Positions 6,320-13,862 of a DNA stretch of 28,874 bases are shown here, piece by piece (positions within the stretch are counted from its first letter, which is position 1; each line of letters starts with the position of its first letter). A model generated the notes under the pieces. That model had not been told where the DNA came from. It saw only the letters and a program-made list of their open reading frames with translations, and did not search any database. The DNA is from JBAZCI01 sp041671025 (GTDB taxonomy: Bacteria; Patescibacteriota; Patescibacteriia; UBA10025), in contig JBAZCI010000015.1 in NCBI GenBank assembly GCA_041671025.1, positions 1-28,874 on the forward strand, written 5' to 3'. The position numbers were made by a program, and so were the translations under genes.

Positions 6320-9300
6320 ATGGAAATTCAAAATTCCCAAAATCAGCAGATCAAAGAGCATCCGTACGATTGGAATGCAAAACTTGTCCGGTATTTTTTG
6401 CATAATTCCCGGCTCGTGTGGGTAATTATTGCCGCTATTGTTATTGGAGGCATCTTTGCACTTATGAATTTTCAACGGCAGGGATTTCCACAGGTAGCGG
6501 TGAAACTTGTCGTGGTGCAAACACTGTATCCCGGAGCGACAGCGGAAGAAATTGAACGGCAAGTGACCGGCGTTATCGAAGCCGCAGTGAAAGACGTGAA
6601 AGGGTTAAAAGAGACGTCATCCACATCGGCAAACAGCTTTTCAAATGTTGTGGTGACCCTCGACGAGTCGGTGAACCTGGATACTGCCGTACAGGATGTG
6701 CAGTCAAAAGTGCAGGCGGTGCAGGGGGATTTGCCGAGTGACGCGGAAACACCGAAGGTACAGACGTTTTCAACAACCGGCCCGTCATTTATTTTTGGCA
6801 TCACGCATGAAAGCCAGAATCTGGACACAATTCGCGGGAATGCCGATGATGTTATAGACGGATTGTCGGATGTCGAGGGGGTTAAATCAGTGTCACTCGC
6901 GGCCGAAGCGCCCGAACGGATTGTCATTACCTTTGATCCGGCCAAGATGGCGCAGGCGGGTGTTAATCTGCAGGTGCTGCAGCTCGCGCTCCAGGGAGCG
7001 AATGTTAACTTTCCTGCGGGCTCGCTTGATCTTGATAACAAGACCCAGTCAATCGTGTCGATCGGCGCGTTTACCAAGCTTGATGATATTGCCAATCTGT
7101 TTGTCGGTGTGAATCCGCAGACGCGTCAGCCGATCCGCGTGCAGGATATCGCGGAAGTGCGCAGGGGATTTGAAGACGGCCAGCGTATCGACCGTTTCGG
7201 GTATATTGAGAACGGCCAGCTGGTCAGCCGACCCGGAGTGCTCGTGAATATTGAAGTGACGAGTGAAGCGGATGTGATCAAAACCAAAAAGGCAATTGAC
7301 GAACATCTCGATGAGATGAAAGCGGACGGCAAGATCAACGGAGTCACCGTGGCGGAATTAAGCAATGTTGCCCGCGATACCGAGGATCAAATCGGTGAGA
7401 TCGTAAATGGTGCAGTGGGTACAAAAAAGAATTTCTTTTTACTCGGCGGCATTCAACTGCTTTTTATTGTCATGCTGCTGTTTGTGAACTGGCGCGCGGC
7501 GATAGTTGCGGCGCTGGCTATCCCGCTGTCCGTACTGTTCACATTCGGTTCGCTTGCCATCACGGGGGCAGAGTTGAATACGATAGTCCTTTTTTCCATG
7601 ATTTTGGTGCTCGGGCTCATCGTCGATCCGGCGATCATTATGATTGAGTCCATCCAGCGCTACCGTGATATGAAATATTCTCCGGAAGACGCGGTACTCG
7701 AGTCAGGGCGTCGGTATGGCGCGTCATTATTCATGGCTGTCCTCGCCTCGATCATCGTGTTTGTCCCGTTTGGTGTGGTGTCCGGTATTTTTGGAGAAAT
7801 CATTAAGTACATTCCGCTGACAGTCGTGCCCGCATTGATTGCGTCGTATCTTATTCCTATTGCTATTTTACCCATGTTATCTAAGTGGGTCATGCGGAAA
7901 CGGACGATGAAAGCGGGTGAAGCAGAGCTTACCCATGAAGACGAGGGGTTGTGGCGTGCTGCACGGTGGTTTATGTCCGTGAGCGGAAATCTCCTCGGAT
8001 CGACATGGAAGCAAATAACCACCGTCGTTGTCGCGTTAGTACTTGTTGCCGGATCTTTGGCGATTGTAGGAACCGGACAGGTGCAGATTGTGCAATTTTC
8101 CACACCCCAGGATAATCCGTATGTGTCCGTAGACGCACGGTTTACAAAAGGACTGACGTTTGCCGACCGTTCAAAAGTCGGTGAACAGATCGAACAGCTC
8201 TTCCTTAAAGAGCAGGGTGTCGCCAAATTTTTCTATTACCAACAGAGCCGTGACAGCCTGTTCGTCTTTGCGGAATTAAAACCTAAAACTGATCGTGACG
8301 AGACGCAGGCAAGTAAAGAAATTGTGAAACGCCTTCAGGCGGAAACAAAGAATATTCCCAATCTTGACGATGTTCTGGTCGGCGAGCTCGGTATCGGGCC
8401 GCCCGTGGAAGATTATCAAATCCAGGTACAGTTGAATGATAATGACCCGCAGGTACTTGAAACGGCCGCAGTCGAGATTGGTAATCACCTCCGTTCACTG
8501 GAGCATGTCACCCGTGTTGATGACGGTTTTACCGGAAAAGGCGAATCAGAAGTTCGTGTGACGCTTGATCGGGTTAAAGTACAGTTGGCGGGGCTATCCA
8601 GTTTTGAAATCGGCCAGCAGTTAAAGTCGGTGATTGGTGAGACGACCGTGACGAAATATACCGGGGAAGGCGGTTCCGCAGACGTTATTCTGAAGAACGG
8701 TGCTGTGCCGGGCAATCTTGATGCTATTCGCAATTTGCCTTTGGTCAGCGGCCAAACCGGCCAGACGGTCCGCGTTCGCGATGTTGCTTCTGTCGAAGAG
8801 GCTTCAACCGTCAGTGCCATCCAACGCTTTGACGGCCTGCGGTTTGTCAGTGTCCGCGCCCGGATCGATGACAGCAAAAATCTCGTTGCTGTCCAGCAGA
8901 AATTCAATGAGTATTTGACGGATGACAAACTGGAATCGTTAGGTATCGACAGTCGGGATTCCCGCGGAGAGTTTGATGATATTGCGCAGTCATTCCAGGA
9001 GTTGGGTATGGCGCTTGCTGCGGCGATTATCCTGACCTATATCTTTTTGGCCCTGCAGTTTAAATCGTTTTCCCAACCGCTTGTCATGTTGATTACCGTT
9101 CCGCTCTCGCTGACCGGTGTATTCCCGGCACTTTTGCTCACGGGTTCAGACCTTGGTTTTCTCGAACTGCTCGGCGTGACGATTCTCGTCGGTATTGTTG
9201 TGAGCGTCGGCATCTTCCTGATGGATTATGCAAACCAGCTGGTGAAGGAACGCGGCTACACGCCAAAAGAGGCGATCGTACAGGCCACCGGCGTCCGGTT

Positions 9301-9511
9301 TCGGCCGATTGTGCTGACCAAGTTAGTGGTGATCGGCGGACTGTTACCGCTTGCGATTGAATCGGAATTTTGGCGTGGGTTAGCGGTCGTCATTATTGGC
9401 GGTATTGCGCTCTCCGGCTTCCTCTCGCTTATTGTCCTGCCGATTCTCTACGTATGGATACAGCGGGGACGCGAGCGTCTACACGGGTCGTTGAGCAAGT
9501 ACGAAAATTAA
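6320..9511 (+). CDS. RND-superfamily efflux transporter (AcrB/HAE-like)
   Basis: A 1063-residue inner-membrane RND permease of normal length. The first helix is at about 32-50, followed by a porter domain with the family's PGATAEEIERQVT block (71-83). A helix bundle follows at about 372-520, a cytoplasmic linker, helix 7 near 566-586, a second porter domain, and a last bundle at about 896-1048. The TM4 proton-relay motif, usually VDDAI, reads VDPAI here (Asp436, Pro437). By eye the TM10 Lys of AcrB (K940) aligns with Ser962. So only one of the classic AcrB relay residues is clearly kept. No periplasmic adaptor (MFP) or TolC-like gene is adjacent, which fits a monoderm-like cell. The substrate is unknown. 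ATG 6320 gives a normal cytoplasmic N-terminus. A flavodoxin gene follows after eight bases. Confidence 0.93.
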   Translation: MEIQNSQNQQIKEHPYDWNAKLVRYFLHNSRLVWVIIAAIVIGGIFALMNFQRQGFPQVAVKLVVVQTLYPGATAEEIERQVTGVIEAAVKDVKGLKETSSTSANSFSNVVVTLDESVNLDTAVQDVQSKVQAVQGDLPSDAETPKVQTFSTTGPSFIFGITHESQNLDTIRGNADDVIDGLSDVEGVKSVSLAAEAPERIVITFDPAKMAQAGVNLQVLQLALQGANVNFPAGSLDLDNKTQSIVSIGAFTKLDDIANLFVGVNPQTRQPIRVQDIAEVRRGFEDGQRIDRFGYIENGQLVSRPGVLVNIEVTSEADVIKTKKAIDEHLDEMKADGKINGVTVAELSNVARDTEDQIGEIVNGAVGTKKNFFLLGGIQLLFIVMLLFVNWRAAIVAALAIPLSVLFTFGSLAITGAELNTIVLFSMILVLGLIVDPAIIMIESIQRYRDMKYSPEDAVLESGRRYGASLFMAVLASIIVFVPFGVVSGIFGEIIKYIPLTVVPALIASYLIPIAILPMLSKWVMRKRTMKAGEAELTHEDEGLWRAARWFMSVSGNLLGSTWKQITTVVVALVLVAGSLAIVGTGQVQIVQFSTPQDNPYVSVDARFTKGLTFADRSKVGEQIEQLFLKEQGVAKFFYYQQSRDSLFVFAELKPKTDRDETQASKEIVKRLQAETKNIPNLDDVLVGELGIGPPVEDYQIQVQLNDNDPQVLETAAVEIGNHLRSLEHVTRVDDGFTGKGESEVRVTLDRVKVQLAGLSSFEIGQQLKSVIGETTVTKYTGEGGSADVILKNGAVPGNLDAIRNLPLVSGQTGQTVRVRDVASVEEASTVSAIQRFDGLRFVSVRARIDDSKNLVAVQQKFNEYLTDDKLESLGIDSRDSRGEFDDIAQSFQELGMALAAAIILTYIFLALQFKSFSQPLVMLITVPLSLTGVFPALLLTGSDLGFLELLGVTILVGIVVSVGIFLMDYANQLVKERGYTPKEAIVQATGVRFRPIVLTKLVVIGGLLPLAIESEFWRGLAVVIIGGIALSGFLSLIVLPILYVWIQRGRERLHGSLSKYEN

Positions 9512-9519
9512 ATGCGTTT

Positions 9520-9987
9520 ATGAAATCACTGGTCATCTACGACTCCCGATTTGGTAATACCGAAAAGATTGCCCAAGCGATGGGTACTGGTATCGGCGGT
9601 GATGCGCGCGTAGTCCGGCTTGGCGAGATCGAAGTATCTGAAGTGCAAACGGCACGCGTACTTATCGTCGGTTCTCCCACGCAGGGAGGCATGCCGACTG
9701 CGGGACTGCAAAAATTTCTCCATGAGATTCCCGCGGGCACATTGAAGGACGTTCGTGTGGCGGCATTTGATACCCGGTTTTTGGAAAAAGATCAGAATAT
9801 CGCTCTGCGTCTGCTGATGAAAACGATCGGGTATGCCGCGAGTAAAATCGAAAAAATTCTTTTGGAAAAAGGCGGTCAGCTTGCGGCTCCCGCCGAGGGA
9901 TTTATCGTAACGGGCAAGGAAGGTCCGTTGCAGGAAGGCGAGGAGGAACGGGCGCAAAAGTGGGTATCTGTGATTGTGCATACGTAG
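9520..9987 (+). CDS. Flavodoxin-like FMN protein
   Basis: A 155-residue flavodoxin-fold protein. Residues 1-20 (MKSLVIYDSRFGNTEKIAQA) hold the phosphate-binding loop of FMN, D-S-R-F-G-N-T, with Arg where Thr or Lys is more common. The block VLIVGSPTQGGMPTAGL corresponds to the second FMN loop, and VAAFDTRF is the central strand. It should be a cytoplasmic electron carrier or a flavodoxin-domain protein such as those that respond to redox stress. ATG 9520 lies eight bases after the RND stop. A longer open frame from 9370 overlaps the RND gene and lacks similarity to the fold, so it was not used. Co-transcription with the RND pump is likely, but the functional tie is unclear. Confidence 0.88.
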   Translation: MKSLVIYDSRFGNTEKIAQAMGTGIGGDARVVRLGEIEVSEVQTARVLIVGSPTQGGMPTAGLQKFLHEIPAGTLKDVRVAAFDTRFLEKDQNIALRLLMKTIGYAASKIEKILLEKGGQLAAPAEGFIVTGKEGPLQEGEEERAQKWVSVIVHT

Positions 9988-10095
9988 AATATTCCTATCG
10001 GCAAAATAAGCTGGTGCCTATTAGCGGTAGTCTCTTTTGGTAATCTTAATTAATCTTACACTCCGGGATTTGATACGTATGATCTTCCTGAAATC

Positions 10096-10153
10096 TTTCT
10101 TATTTTACCCCATTTCGAGACCGACCAACGGGAGGGTGAGAAATCTTCATACA
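10096..10153. repeat. Left inverted repeat of the GIY-YIG unit
   Basis: Starts TTTCTTATT, continues CCATTTCGAGACCGACC and ends GAGAAATCTTCATACA (10138-10153). The last 16 bases are perfectly repeated in inverted form at 10474-10489, and the outer nine bases recur at 10528-10536. ATTTC (10112-10116) can pair with GAAAT (10140-10144). Confidence 0.85.
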
Positions 10154-10168
10154 AGATAGTTCGTGCCT

Positions 10169-10468
10169 ATGACCGAGTTTAAACTCCATGCCGTCTATAT
10201 CATGGCCAATATATACAATACAACGATTTACGTTGGCATGACGAGTGATCTTCCTCGGAGAGTCATGGAACATAAAAAGAAGCTAGTAAAAAAAGGGTTT
10301 ACTGCGCGGTATCATCTTACTAAACTTGTCTACTATGAAACTGGAGAAGATAGGGAGGGAGTCCTCGAACGAGAAAAGCAAATCAAGAAATATTCTCGCG
10401 AAAAAAAGAACAGGCTTATTACATCAATGAATCCGAAGTGGAAAGATGTAAGCGATCAGGTCTTGTAA
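10169..10468 (+). CDS. Stand-alone GIY-YIG endonuclease domain protein
   Basis: A 99-residue protein that is all GIY-YIG nuclease domain. The paired tyrosines are in VYIM and IYVGMT (the GIY and YIG positions), the catalytic Arg is in DLPRRVMEH, the metal-binding Glu is in LEREKQIKKY, and NPKWKD ends the domain in the form usual for this small family (NP.W.D). All key residues look intact. It is related to the single-domain UvrC/YhbQ-like proteins but belongs to the short lineage common in environmental bacterial genomes. ATG 10169 is used. A GTG two codons upstream (10163) is possible and neither has a ribosome site. It sits alone between inverted repeats, which suggests that its substrate is the repeat itself. 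Confidence 0.88.
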   Translation: MTEFKLHAVYIMANIYNTTIYVGMTSDLPRRVMEHKKKLVKKGFTARYHLTKLVYYETGEDREGVLEREKQIKKYSREKKNRLITSMNPKWKDVSDQVL

Positions 10469-10473
10469 TATGC

Positions 10474-10536
10474 TGTATGAAGATTTCTCCTCCTCGGTCG
10501 CCTATTGGCGACCTCGGGTCGAAATGGAATAAGAAA
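10474..10536. repeat. Right inverted repeat of the GIY-YIG unit
   Basis: Inverted partner of 10096-10153. It begins TGTATGAAGATTTCTC and ends AATAAGAAA. It has an extra perfect hairpin in the middle, GGTCGCC (10496-10502), TATT, GGCGACC (10507-10513), which the left copy lacks. ATTTC (10483-10487) can pair with GAAAT (10521-10525). Confidence 0.85.
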
Positions 10537-10572
10537 TTAATTATCAGTTGTAACTAATGGGAGAATGCTTTT

Positions 10573-10601
10573 TTGACATGTTCAAAAATTCTGTGTACAG
10601 T
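10573..10601 (+). promoter_or_regulatory. Sigma70-type promoter of the NTF2-like gene
   Basis: TTGACA (10573-10578), a 17-base spacer and TACAGT (10596-10601). Transcription should start near 10608, giving a leader of about 50 bases that carries the GGAGGG ribosome site at 10649-10654. Confidence 0.75.
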
Positions 10602-10659
10602 GCGTGTATAAAAATTGCAATTTTCGTTCACCATTCACATCAAGAAATGGAGGGTCAAC

Positions 10660-11046
10660 ATGACTCCGGAAGGATTACGAGCTATAGCGGTTGCATGGCT
10701 GGATGCATTCAATGACCGTGATATTGATGCGTTGCTCAAGTTATACGATGAGAACGCTACGCATACGAGTCAAGCGCTCAACGTGGCGAACTCCGCAACT
10801 CAGGGTCTGATACAGGGTCAGTCCCAAATGAGGGTCTGGTGGACAACGGCATTTGAGAAGCATCAAACGCTACGGTATATTTTGATGCACCTGTGGATTG
10901 ATGATGCTCAAAGTGCGATGACTATCGAATATCGGCGTCTTGTTAAAGGAGAGCCGCAAGCCGTCATGGCTGAAGTACTTGAAGTTAATCAGCTTGGTTT
11001 GATCATCCGGTCACGAGTCTATCGTGGGTTGCAGGAACATATGTAG
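10660..11046 (+). CDS. SnoaL/NTF2-like protein
   Basis: A 128-residue protein of the NTF2-like cone fold. The N-terminal helix (GLRAIAVAWLDAFNDRDIDALLKLYDENATH) has the A.A..LDAFN.rD.dall.Ly pattern typical of SnoaL-like and ketosteroid-isomerase-like proteins. Three strands follow (LRYILMHLWIDD, AMTIEYRRLVKG, AEVLEVNQLGLIIRSRVYRG), ending in the usual strand with R-S-R-V-Y. These folds serve as small enzymes or binding domains, so no substrate can be named. The start ATG 10660 is fixed by GGAGGG five bases upstream. An earlier frame start at 10615 would skip that site. It is a single-gene unit with promoter at 10573 and terminator at 11051. Confidence 0.8.
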   Translation: MTPEGLRAIAVAWLDAFNDRDIDALLKLYDENATHTSQALNVANSATQGLIQGQSQMRVWWTTAFEKHQTLRYILMHLWIDDAQSAMTIEYRRLVKGEPQAVMAEVLEVNQLGLIIRSRVYRGLQEHM

Positions 11047-11050
11047 CATT

Positions 11051-11076
11051 AACACGATTTTGGTCGTGTTTTTTTA
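11051..11076 (+). terminator. Rho-independent terminator after the NTF2-like gene
   Basis: AACACGA and TCGTGTT form a 7-bp stem around a short loop and are followed by a run of seven T residues. Confidence 0.85.
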
Positions 11077-11095
11077 TCGGTTGCGTAGATATATC

Positions 11096-11123
11096 TTGAC
11101 ACTGTGCGCCGGTATGGTAGTGT
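11096..11123 (+). promoter_or_regulatory. Likely promoter of ridA
   Basis: TTGACA at 11096-11101 with TAGTGT at 11118-11123 after 16 bases. The -35 box is perfect but the -10 box is weak. The leader would be about 40 bases and includes the GGAGGA site. Confidence 0.45.
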
Positions 11124-11172
11124 AACGGAAAACCGAAAACAATATCGTATCACACTATCCTCGGAGGATCAG

Positions 11173-11553
11173 TTGAACAAAGTCGTTACCACAAGCGTAT
11201 TCCGGGTCCCGGCAATATCTCACGTCGTTTTTACAAAAGCGTCGCATACGTATTACGTAAGTACTCAACTTGGCGTGGACGTTGCCGGCAAGTTGGTCGG
11301 CGATGGGATTGTCGAGCAAACGGCGAAAGCACTCCAGAATTTGGAAGCCGTGCTCACGGACGTGGGCGTTCCTGTCAAAAGCATCGTCAAGGTAAGTGTA
11401 TTTCTTACGTCGCTTGATCACTGGAAAGAAGTGAGAGGGTTGCTTGATACCTTTTTTGATGGTCACGAACCCGCGCGGGACATCCCGATCATCACGCCAA
11501 TGTCGTTAACCGGCGCACTCGTCGGTTTCAGCGCTATTGCTGTTGGAATATAA
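11173..11553 (+). CDS. ridA: RidA family enamine/imine deaminase
   Basis: A 127-residue member of the RidA (YjgF/YER057c/UK114) family, which hydrolyses reactive 2-aminoacrylate-type enamines in the cytoplasm as a trimer. Recognisable blocks are YYVSTQLGVD, the helix QTAKALQNLEAVLTDVGVPVKSIVKVSVFLTSLD, and EPARDIPI with the conserved substrate-binding Arg, ending in ALVGFSAIAVGI. The start is TTG 11173, chosen because GGAGGA ends four bases upstream. A GTG at 11104 would add 23 residues that do not fit the family and overlap the promoter. Length from TTG matches the usual 125-130 residues. It is a single-gene unit with a strong terminator behind. Confidence 0.92.
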   Translation: MNKVVTTSVFRVPAISHVVFTKASHTYYVSTQLGVDVAGKLVGDGIVEQTAKALQNLEAVLTDVGVPVKSIVKVSVFLTSLDHWKEVRGLLDTFFDGHEPARDIPIITPMSLTGALVGFSAIAVGI

Positions 11554-11570
11554 TTTTCCGTCTACTTCTA

Positions 11571-11601
11571 GCCCGCTCACTCAGAGCCGGGCGTTTTTTT
11601 T
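11571..11601 (+). terminator. Rho-independent terminator after ridA
   Basis: GCCCGCTC and GAG-C-CGGGC form an 8-bp stem with one bulged C, followed by a run of eight T residues. It ends the ridA transcript. Confidence 0.85.
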
Positions 11602-11739
11602 ATGTCTCGATGCTAACTTACGTAAAAGAAGAAAAAAGGGTAAAATAATTGTGGTATACAGTATTTTTTTAACATACGTGTTGTTACCTTTGTAAGCATG
11701 ATTCGTTGTATGTATACGAGTAGCCGTATTTCATAGAGT

Positions 11740-12321
11740 ATGCAGAAGTCTATGGACGCAACAAAAGAGCAGGAGGTCATCGCCGCATGTCATCGGGGAG
11801 ATAGCGCCCGGTTCGCTGAACTGTATGACGCATATATTGAAAAGATATACCGGTTCATCTATTTTCGCACGAATCACCGGCAGACTGCGGAGGATCTGAC
11901 CAGCGCTACATTTATTAAAGCATTCGAGCACATCAAAAAATTCAGTACAGGGTCATTCTCATCATGGCTGTACCGTATCGCTCGAAATACCGTTATCGAT
12001 CATTATCGCACGGCGAAAAAAGTATCGCCGTATGATGATCTGCATGATGCGGTGAGTACGGATGCTCCTGATGTCGATGCTGATCGAACGCTCCTGCTCA
12101 AACAAGCACAACAGATTCTCGGCGCGCTTGCGCAAGATCACCGCGATATTGTTATGATGCGATTATGGGACGATCTGCCGTATGCGCGGATTGCTGAACT
12201 GACGGGGAAGTCTGAAGGTAATTGCAAGATGATCGTGTCCCGTTCGTTACACAAAATTCGCAAAGCATTTCCTTTAATCGCTACGGCGATAGCTATACTA
12301 TTAATTTTTTTATGCGTATGA
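11740..12321 (+). CDS. ECF-type sigma factor with a C-terminal membrane tail
   Basis: A 193-residue sigma70-family protein of the extracytoplasmic-function size. Region 2 spans about 25-92, with FAELYDAYIEKIYRFIYFRT, the DLTSATFIKAFEHI segment, and FSSWLYRIARNTVIDHYR. Region 4 is at about 122-175 (ILGALAQDHRDIVMMRLWDDLPYARIAELTGKSEGNCKMIVSRSLHKIRK), a clear helix-turn-helix for the -35 element. Unusually, it ends in a hydrophobic tail of about 17 residues, FPLIATAIAILLIFLCV, which could hold the factor at the membrane. ATG 11740 is used, and a second ATG lies four codons later. It overlaps the next gene by 10 bases, the usual coupling for a sigma and its anti-sigma. Confidence 0.9.
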   Translation: MQKSMDATKEQEVIAACHRGDSARFAELYDAYIEKIYRFIYFRTNHRQTAEDLTSATFIKAFEHIKKFSTGSFSSWLYRIARNTVIDHYRTAKKVSPYDDLHDAVSTDAPDVDADRTLLLKQAQQILGALAQDHRDIVMMRLWDDLPYARIAELTGKSEGNCKMIVSRSLHKIRKAFPLIATAIAILLIFLCV

Positions 12322-13811
12322 CCCTTCAGGAAAAAATCGACAGTCTGGTATCTGAACTGCTGGTTAACGACCCGAAGCTTCACCATCAGGAGCCGCAGGT
12401 CAGACATATCGTGAGCGTGCTCTTGCAGGCAAAGCCTGACGCGGTGATTAATGACCGATTCCGGAAACAGCTTCGTGAGCAGCTGCAGACATTGTCAGCG
12501 CCACAATTCACATCACAACCTGCCTCCCGATTTTCCGTCTTTCTCAGACCGCTGGCATTTAGCGCCGGTGTTGCGGCAGTCATTCTTATTGTAGCGGTCC
12601 CGCTGTGGAGAAACCAGCAGAATGGAACTCCGCTTTCGATTACCGTGTCTAATTCAATTACCCGTTTGGGCACTAATGCATTCGGTGATTTATCCGCCGG
12701 CATTTCTGGGAGCCGCGATTCGGCATCAAAGGAATCCGCCGGGGGATCAGTGCCGACTTCTGTGTCAAGTAATACGCTGTCTCAGGATATCGCCACCAGC
12801 CCGTCCGCGCGTCCCGAGCCGATAGCGGAAACGCGATACCGGTATGTATATGCTGGGAATTTTCCTGCCGTCACGCAATCGAGCGATGTGGTGAAACGCG
12901 TTAAGAACGCCAAAGCGTTTCCCTCGGTATCCAATCTGAATGAATTCGGTCTGAATATGATCGGCTTGTCCTCCTTTCCCAATCTGACCATGGCGAACAT
13001 TCAATTTACCGACGGGCAGGACAACGGATATACTATCGACGTGAACGCACAGGAAGGTACGGCAATGATCAGTAGCGCCGCGCTCTACGGCGGCAAGGAA
13101 ACGATTCTTCGTTGCGACGGCGCGAATTGCGATTCATCTGCGTCAGCATCGTCAGCGGTCGATGCATTGCCGGATGAAGAAGCGTTGACGATTGCGAATC
13201 AGTTTTTGCTGAGTCATGCCATTTCAACGCAGGGATACGGCGAGCCGGCGGTTATCGATCCGTATGCGGGCATTGATTTGTTGGCGCTTGATAGCCGTAT
13301 GTACGTCCCTGAAACCGTCCAGGTGGTTTTTCCGCTGATCATCAACGGCGTATCTGTCTATACTGCGTCCGGTGACCTGATGGGCATGCAGGTCGCCGTC
13401 AGCTCCAGGACTCGCAGTGTAGTTTCTGTTTCAACGCTAATCGAGCATACATATGCGAGCTCGTCATATCAGAATGAGACCGACCGATCAGTACTGCAAG
13501 CAATCATGGAGCGCGGAGGTATGTATGATTATCAGCCAGAGACGGCGGCCCAAACCGTCGATATCACTCTCCGTGATCCTCGTATTGCGTATCTTTCGGT
13601 CGCACAGTATAGCGGTACTGAGTATGAGGAGCTGTATGTCCCCGCGCTCATATTTGACGTTGATCCGGGTGATACTGACGCACTTGCGTGGAAAAAAAGG
13701 GTGATTGTGCCGCTGGTAAAAGATGTGATCATTTCGGCCGGAGGTGCTACAGGAGTTGGCGTTGCTGAGCCTTCAGTGCCGGATACGGCGCCGGATGTAG
13801 TGGGGGAATAA
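12312..13811 (+). CDS. Putative anti-sigma membrane protein with large exported domain
   Basis: A 499-residue protein. Residues 1-75 are cytoplasmic and helical, with the segment DPKLHHQEPQVRHIVSVLLQAKPDAVINDRFRKQLREQL. One membrane helix lies at about 80-99. About 400 exported residues follow, with a Ser/Thr-rich linker and then folded, Tyr- and Asp-rich sequence. Topology and its position translationally overlapping the sigma gene suggest an anti-sigma factor that senses an envelope signal. No known zinc anti-sigma (HxxxCxxC) motif is seen, so the assignment is by context. ATG 12312 is chosen over an upstream frame that overlaps the sigma gene by 100 bases. The exported domain has no family I recognise. 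Two Cys (CDGANCD) lie close together within it. Confidence 0.7.
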   Translation: MRMTLQEKIDSLVSELLVNDPKLHHQEPQVRHIVSVLLQAKPDAVINDRFRKQLREQLQTLSAPQFTSQPASRFSVFLRPLAFSAGVAAVILIVAVPLWRNQQNGTPLSITVSNSITRLGTNAFGDLSAGISGSRDSASKESAGGSVPTSVSSNTLSQDIATSPSARPEPIAETRYRYVYAGNFPAVTQSSDVVKRVKNAKAFPSVSNLNEFGLNMIGLSSFPNLTMANIQFTDGQDNGYTIDVNAQEGTAMISSAALYGGKETILRCDGANCDSSASASSAVDALPDEEALTIANQFLLSHAISTQGYGEPAVIDPYAGIDLLALDSRMYVPETVQVVFPLIINGVSVYTASGDLMGMQVAVSSRTRSVVSVSTLIEHTYASSSYQNETDRSVLQAIMERGGMYDYQPETAAQTVDITLRDPRIAYLSVAQYSGTEYEELYVPALIFDVDPGDTDALAWKKRVIVPLVKDVIISAGGATGVGVAEPSVPDTAPDVVGE

Positions 13812-13848
13812 GATCATTTCCCGGGGTGATTCCTCCGGGATAAAGGTG

Positions 13849-13854
13849 TATACT
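13849..13854 (+). promoter_or_regulatory. -10 box before the Gmad2-domain gene
   Basis: TATACT, preceded by TG, eight bases before ATG 13863. No ribosome site precedes the ATG. A GC-rich hairpin (CCCGG...CCGGG, about 13820-13840) lies between the upstream gene and this box. It may separate the transcripts. Confidence 0.45.
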
Positions 13855-13862
13855 TGCGGTAT

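Larger units (their letters stand above)
10096..10536. mobile_element. Putative 441-bp mobile unit: GIY-YIG gene between inverted repeats
   Basis: A single open frame for a GIY-YIG nuclease is enclosed by imperfect inverted repeats of about 60 bp (10096-10153 and 10474-10536). The repeats carry the same CATT-...-GACCGA-...-AATCT layout as the isolated repeats at 2247-2339 and 6104-6218. No clear target-site duplication is visible next to the outer TTTCTTATT/AATAAGAAA ends. That the unit is or was mobile is inference from structure. Confidence 0.55.

Noticed and set aside
9370..9519. N-terminal extension of the flavodoxin from an upstream start
   Set aside because: It overlaps the RND coding region in another frame and has no likeness to the fold. 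ATG 9520 gives an exact flavodoxin N-terminus.
11654..11717. Two GTATAC sites (11654-11659 and 11712-11717) as an autoregulatory sigma promoter
   Set aside because: GTATAC is self-complementary and common in AT-rich intergenic DNA. I could not match a -35 element of ECF type or a consistent spacing.
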